Source of the DNA: Blastococcus saxobsidens DD2
Lineage (GTDB): Bacteria > Actinomycetota > Actinomycetes > Mycobacteriales > Geodermatophilaceae
Direction of reading: 5' to 3'
Assembly: GCF_000284015.1 (NCBI RefSeq)
Contig: NC_016943.1
Coordinates: 1,033,541 to 1,097,540, forward strand
Length of the DNA stretch: 64,000 bases
In this document: positions 61,377 to 64,000 of the stretch, in pieces
Position numbering within the stretch: the first letter of the stretch is position 1
Layout of the letters: the number at the start of each line of letters is the position of its first letter
Notes under the pieces: generated by a model
Told to the model about the DNA's origin: nothing
Databases searched by the model: none
Seen by the model: the letters and a program-made list of their open reading frames with translations, nothing else
Position numbers and translations under genes: made by a program

Positions 61377-62996
61377 GTGGGCTACGTGGACGTCACCGGG
61401 ATCCGGCACACCCTCTCCGATGGCCGGGTGCTGCTCGACGACGTCTCCTTCCGCGTCGGCGAGGGCGCCCGTGCGGCACTGGTCGGGGAGAACGGCGCCG
61501 GCAAGACCACGCTGCTGCGGCTCATCGCCGGCGACCTGACTCCCGAGAGCGGCGCCGTCGCACGGACCGGCGGGCTCGGCGTGATGCGCCAGTTCATCGG
61601 TTCCGTGCGCGACGACACCACGGTGCAGCGGTTCCTGGTGGACCTGTCTCCTCCCGCCGTCCGCGCCGCCTGGGACGCCGTCGAGGCGACCGAGCTGGCG
61701 TTGATGGAGACCGACGACGAACGCGCCCAGATGGCCTATGCCGACGCGCTCGCGCAGTGGGGGGACGCCGGCGGCTACGACGCCGAGGTCACCTGGGACA
61801 CGGTCACGGTCGCGGCGCTCGGCGTCCCCTACGACGGCTGCAAGTACCGCGCGCTGTCCACGCTGTCCGGCGGGGAGCAGAAGCGCCTGGCCCTCGAGGC
61901 GCTGCTCCGCGGCCCGGACGAGGTGCTGCTCCTGGACGAGCCGGACAACTATCTCGACGTGCCGGGGAAGCGCTGGCTGGAGGAACGGCTGCTCCAGACC
62001 CGCAAGACCGTGCTGTTCGTCAGCCACGACCGGGAGCTGCTCGACCGCGTCGCCGACCGGGTGGTCACCGTGGAGGGCGGGACGGCGTGGGTGCACGGGG
62101 GCGGGTTCGGCAGCTACCCCGAGGCGCGCGCTGCCCGGCACGAGCGGATGGCCGACGTGCGCCGCCGGTGGGAGGAGGAGCACCAGCGGCTCGTCGACCT
62201 GGTGCGCACGTTGCAGCAGCAGGCGGCCAACTCGCCGGACATGGCCAACCGCTACCACGCGATGCAGACCCGGCTGGCCAAGTTCGAGGCGGCCGGGCCG
62301 CCGCCCGAGCGGCCGCCGCAGCAGAAGGTGGCGATGCGGCTGCGGGGCGGGCGCACCGGGGTCCGGGCGGTCATGGCCGAGCAGCTGGAGCTCACCGGGT
62401 TGATGAAGCCCTTCGACGCGGAGATCTGGTACGGCGACCGGGTCGGCGTCCTGGGGGCGAACGGTGCCGGGAAGTCGCACTTCCTCCGGCTGCTGGCCGG
62501 CCAGGACGTGGCGCACACCGGGAGCTGGCGGCTGGGTGCTCGCGTCGTCCCCGGCTTCTTCGCGCAGACCCACGCCCATCCGGAGTGGCAGGACCGCACG
62601 CCCGTGGACCTGCTGTGGCACGGGGAGCCCGGCCGCCCCGGCGTCGACCGGGGCCGGGCCATGGCCGCGCTGCGGCAGTACGGGCTCACCGACTCCGCCG
62701 ATCAGCCGTTCCGGACCCTCTCGGGTGGGCAGCAGGCGCGGTTCCAGATCCTCCTGCTGGAGCTGTCCGGAGCCACGCTGCTGCTCCTCGACGAGCCGAC
62801 GGACAACCTCGATGTCCTCTCGGCCGAGGCGCTGGAGGAGGCGCTGGCCGCCTTCGACGGAACCGTGCTCGCCGTCACCCACGATCGCTGGTTCGCCCGG
62901 TCGTTCGACCGCTTCCTCGTGTTCGGTGCCGACGGCCGGGTCTACGAGTCGGCCGATCCGGTCTTCGACGAGGCCCGGGTGGCACGCGCCCGCTGA
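61377..62996 (+). CDS. ABC-F family ATPase
   Basis: The protein has 539 residues with two ABC cassettes and no membrane part. Cassette 1: GENGAGKTTLLRL, LSGGEQKRLALEALL, VLLLDEPDNYLDVPG. Cassette 2: GANGAGKSHFLRL, LSGGQQARFQILLLEL, LLLLDEPTDNLDVLS. The linker between them (about 215-300, RRRWEEEHQRLVDLVRTLQQ) is the ABC-F interdomain helix pair. These proteins act on ribosomes, either in translation or in antibiotic protection. The Asn in DEPDNYLD and DEPTDNLD follows the EttA-like pattern. The start is GTG 61377. Confidence 0.93.
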   Translation: MGYVDVTGIRHTLSDGRVLLDDVSFRVGEGARAALVGENGAGKTTLLRLIAGDLTPESGAVARTGGLGVMRQFIGSVRDDTTVQRFLVDLSPPAVRAAWDAVEATELALMETDDERAQMAYADALAQWGDAGGYDAEVTWDTVTVAALGVPYDGCKYRALSTLSGGEQKRLALEALLRGPDEVLLLDEPDNYLDVPGKRWLEERLLQTRKTVLFVSHDRELLDRVADRVVTVEGGTAWVHGGGFGSYPEARAARHERMADVRRRWEEEHQRLVDLVRTLQQQAANSPDMANRYHAMQTRLAKFEAAGPPPERPPQQKVAMRLRGGRTGVRAVMAEQLELTGLMKPFDAEIWYGDRVGVLGANGAGKSHFLRLLAGQDVAHTGSWRLGARVVPGFFAQTHAHPEWQDRTPVDLLWHGEPGRPGVDRGRAMAALRQYGLTDSADQPFRTLSGGQQARFQILLLELSGATLLLLDEPTDNLDVLSAEALEEALAAFDGTVLAVTHDRWFARSFDRFLVFGADGRVYESADPVFDEARVARAR

Positions 62997-63012
62997 CGTC
63001 CCGCCGGCCGAA

Positions 63013-63078
63013 CCAGGCATAGGAAGCTATGCATACGGTTCGAGGGCCGAAACCATAGGTAAAGCTTCCTATGCCTGG
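63013..63078. terminator. Palindrome with 16-bp perfect stem between convergent genes
   Basis: CCAGGCATAGGAAGCT (63013-63028) pairs exactly with AGCTTCCTATGCCTGG (63063-63078). The 34-base centre contains a further imperfect pairing (CGGTTC with GAAACC). It lies between the convergent ABC-F and aldo/keto reductase genes and could end transcription in both directions. The low-GC stem and long centre are unusual for a terminator here, so a small palindromic mobile sequence is an alternative. Confidence 0.65.
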
Positions 63079-63090
63079 CGGCGCGCAGCG

Positions 63091-63984
63091 TCAGAGGTCG
63101 ACGTCGGGCTCTCCGCTGCCGCCGATGCGGTCGAGCTCGGCCAGCTCGGCGGGGCCGAGCGCGCGCGCCGCGGCCTGCAGGTTCTCCTCCAGGTGGGCGA
63201 CCGACGAGGTCCCGGGGATGAGCAGGAGGTTGGGGGAGCGGGCCAGCAGCCAGGTCAGCGCCACCTGCATCGGCGTCGTCTCCAGTCGGCGGGCGATGGT
63301 GTCGAGCGCGGCCGACTGCAGCGGCGTGAACCCACCGAGCGGGAAGAAGGGTGTGTAGGGGATGCCTTCCCGGGAGAGCGCGTCGATCAGCGGATCGTCC
63401 GCGCGGTGCACGAGGTTGTAGTGGTTCTGCACGCAGACCACCGGCGCGATGGCGCGCGCCTCGGCGAACATCTGCGGCGTCACGTTGCTCACGCCCAGGT
63501 GCCGGACGAGGCCTTCCTGTTGCAGAGCGGCCAGCGCCTCGAACGGCTCGGCCAGCGAGCGCTGCACCGGCTCGGCGAAGCCGGGCATGCGCAGGTTGAC
63601 CACGTCGAGGGCTTCGACGCCCAGGTGGTCGATGTTCTCTTGGACGGCGCGACGCAGGTCGGCGGCGTCCAGGGCCTCGGGCCAGCCACCGTCGGCGTCG
63701 CGGCGGGCACCCACCTTGGTCACGATGACCAGGTCGTCGGGATACGGGTGCAGGGCCTCGCGGATCAGTTCGTTGACTACCGCCGGCCCGTAGTAGTCGC
63801 TGGTGTCGATGTGGTTGACCCCGAGCTCGACGGCCCGCCGCAGGACCGCCATGGCGGCGTCGCGGTCGGCCGGCGGGCCCATGACGTGGGGGCCGGTCAG
63901 CTGCATCGCGCCGTAACCCAGACGGAAGACCTCGCGGTCGCCGAGGCGGTAGGTGCCGGATCTCTCTGCGGTGGTGGTCGTCAT
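63091..63984 (-). CDS. Aldo/keto reductase
   Basis: The protein has 297 residues. The family fold shows FRLGYGAMQLTGPHVMGPP, NHIDTSDYYGPAVVNELIRE (catalytic Asp and Tyr), DDLVIVTKVGAR (Lys) and VCVQNHYNLV. The C-terminal NADP-binding block is NLLLIPGTSSVAHLEENLQA. It resembles YajO/PdxI-like oxidoreductases; the substrate is unknown. The ATG at 63984 begins MTTTTAERSGTYRLG. Confidence 0.92.
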   Translation of the reverse strand: MTTTTAERSGTYRLGDREVFRLGYGAMQLTGPHVMGPPADRDAAMAVLRRAVELGVNHIDTSDYYGPAVVNELIREALHPYPDDLVIVTKVGARRDADGGWPEALDAADLRRAVQENIDHLGVEALDVVNLRMPGFAEPVQRSLAEPFEALAALQQEGLVRHLGVSNVTPQMFAEARAIAPVVCVQNHYNLVHRADDPLIDALSREGIPYTPFFPLGGFTPLQSAALDTIARRLETTPMQVALTWLLARSPNLLLIPGTSSVAHLEENLQAAARALGPAELAELDRIGGSGEPDVDL

Positions 63985-64000
63985 GGGTCCTGCGGTACCC

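Overview
The window is high-GC DNA from an actinobacterium. GTG starts are common, several genes look leaderless, and the gene content (deazaflavin-dependent nitroreductase, DtxR/IdeR-type iron boxes, RNase J, SulP, coenzyme F420-type functions) fits Geodermatophilaceae or a close relative such as Blastococcus, Geodermatophilus or Modestobacter. That family assignment is an inference from gene style, not from a marker gene.

Layout. (1) 1-4360: chromosomal core with a truncated membrane protein, a CDP-glycerol transferase/nucleotidyltransferase fusion and a secreted M23 peptidase. (2) 4361-18420: a genomic island integrated into the 3' end of a tRNA-Ala(GGC) gene. It is bounded by a perfect 62-bp direct repeat (4392-4453 and 18359-18420). 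Next to the left repeat lie a tyrosine integrase and an excisionase-like gene. Inside are IS256, IS21 and IS4 family elements and, from 8026 to 18145, a row of small unrelated genes separated by a conserved imperfect palindrome with invariant core AGCGGCCCAC (10 copies). Once two IS insertions are removed in silico, this looks like an integron-style gene-cassette array. It includes an Imm53 immunity gene, a CPCC zinc protein, an Ada-type zinc domain, a HEPN-like gene and small membrane proteins. (3) 18421-27430: older layers of the same insertion hot spot, with three decayed integrase copies (18480, 24037, 27360), an IS1380 element, a large 2OG-Fe(II) oxygenase-like gene, an MNT/HEPN toxin-antitoxin pair and a GntR-ABC transporter operon. 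(4) 27505-63984: core chromosome again.

The core part holds a spermidine-synthase-like gene, RNase J, a SulP anion transporter with a MerR regulator, glucose-6-phosphate isomerase and a secreted SGNH hydrolase. Next come a three-gene membrane/cupredoxin operon divergent from a MerR gene and an iron block (siderophore-interacting protein, siderophore-binding lipoprotein, bacterioferritin and its ferredoxin, two IdeR-like boxes). An acyl-CoA dehydrogenase follows.

From 45.0 to 48.6 kb lies a decaying operon (glycosyltransferase, PHP, ATP-grasp, receiver) with frameshifts and stop codons. It is followed by two-component genes, a TasA/CalY-SipW secretion cluster, a histidine kinase/receiver pair and a three-gene envelope/stress operon (DUF3618, holin-like, coiled-coil). 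The right end has enoyl-CoA hydratase, deazaflavin nitroreductase, an AlkZ-type winged-helix protein, a methyltransferase, DUF1801, an ABC-F ATPase and an aldo/keto reductase.

The main result is the cassette array. Repeat orientation follows gene orientation in most cassettes, the repeats sit just 3' of the genes, the cargo is unrelated from cassette to cassette, and no integron-type integrase is visible in the window. Two cassette genes broken by IS elements can be rebuilt exactly from target-site duplications.
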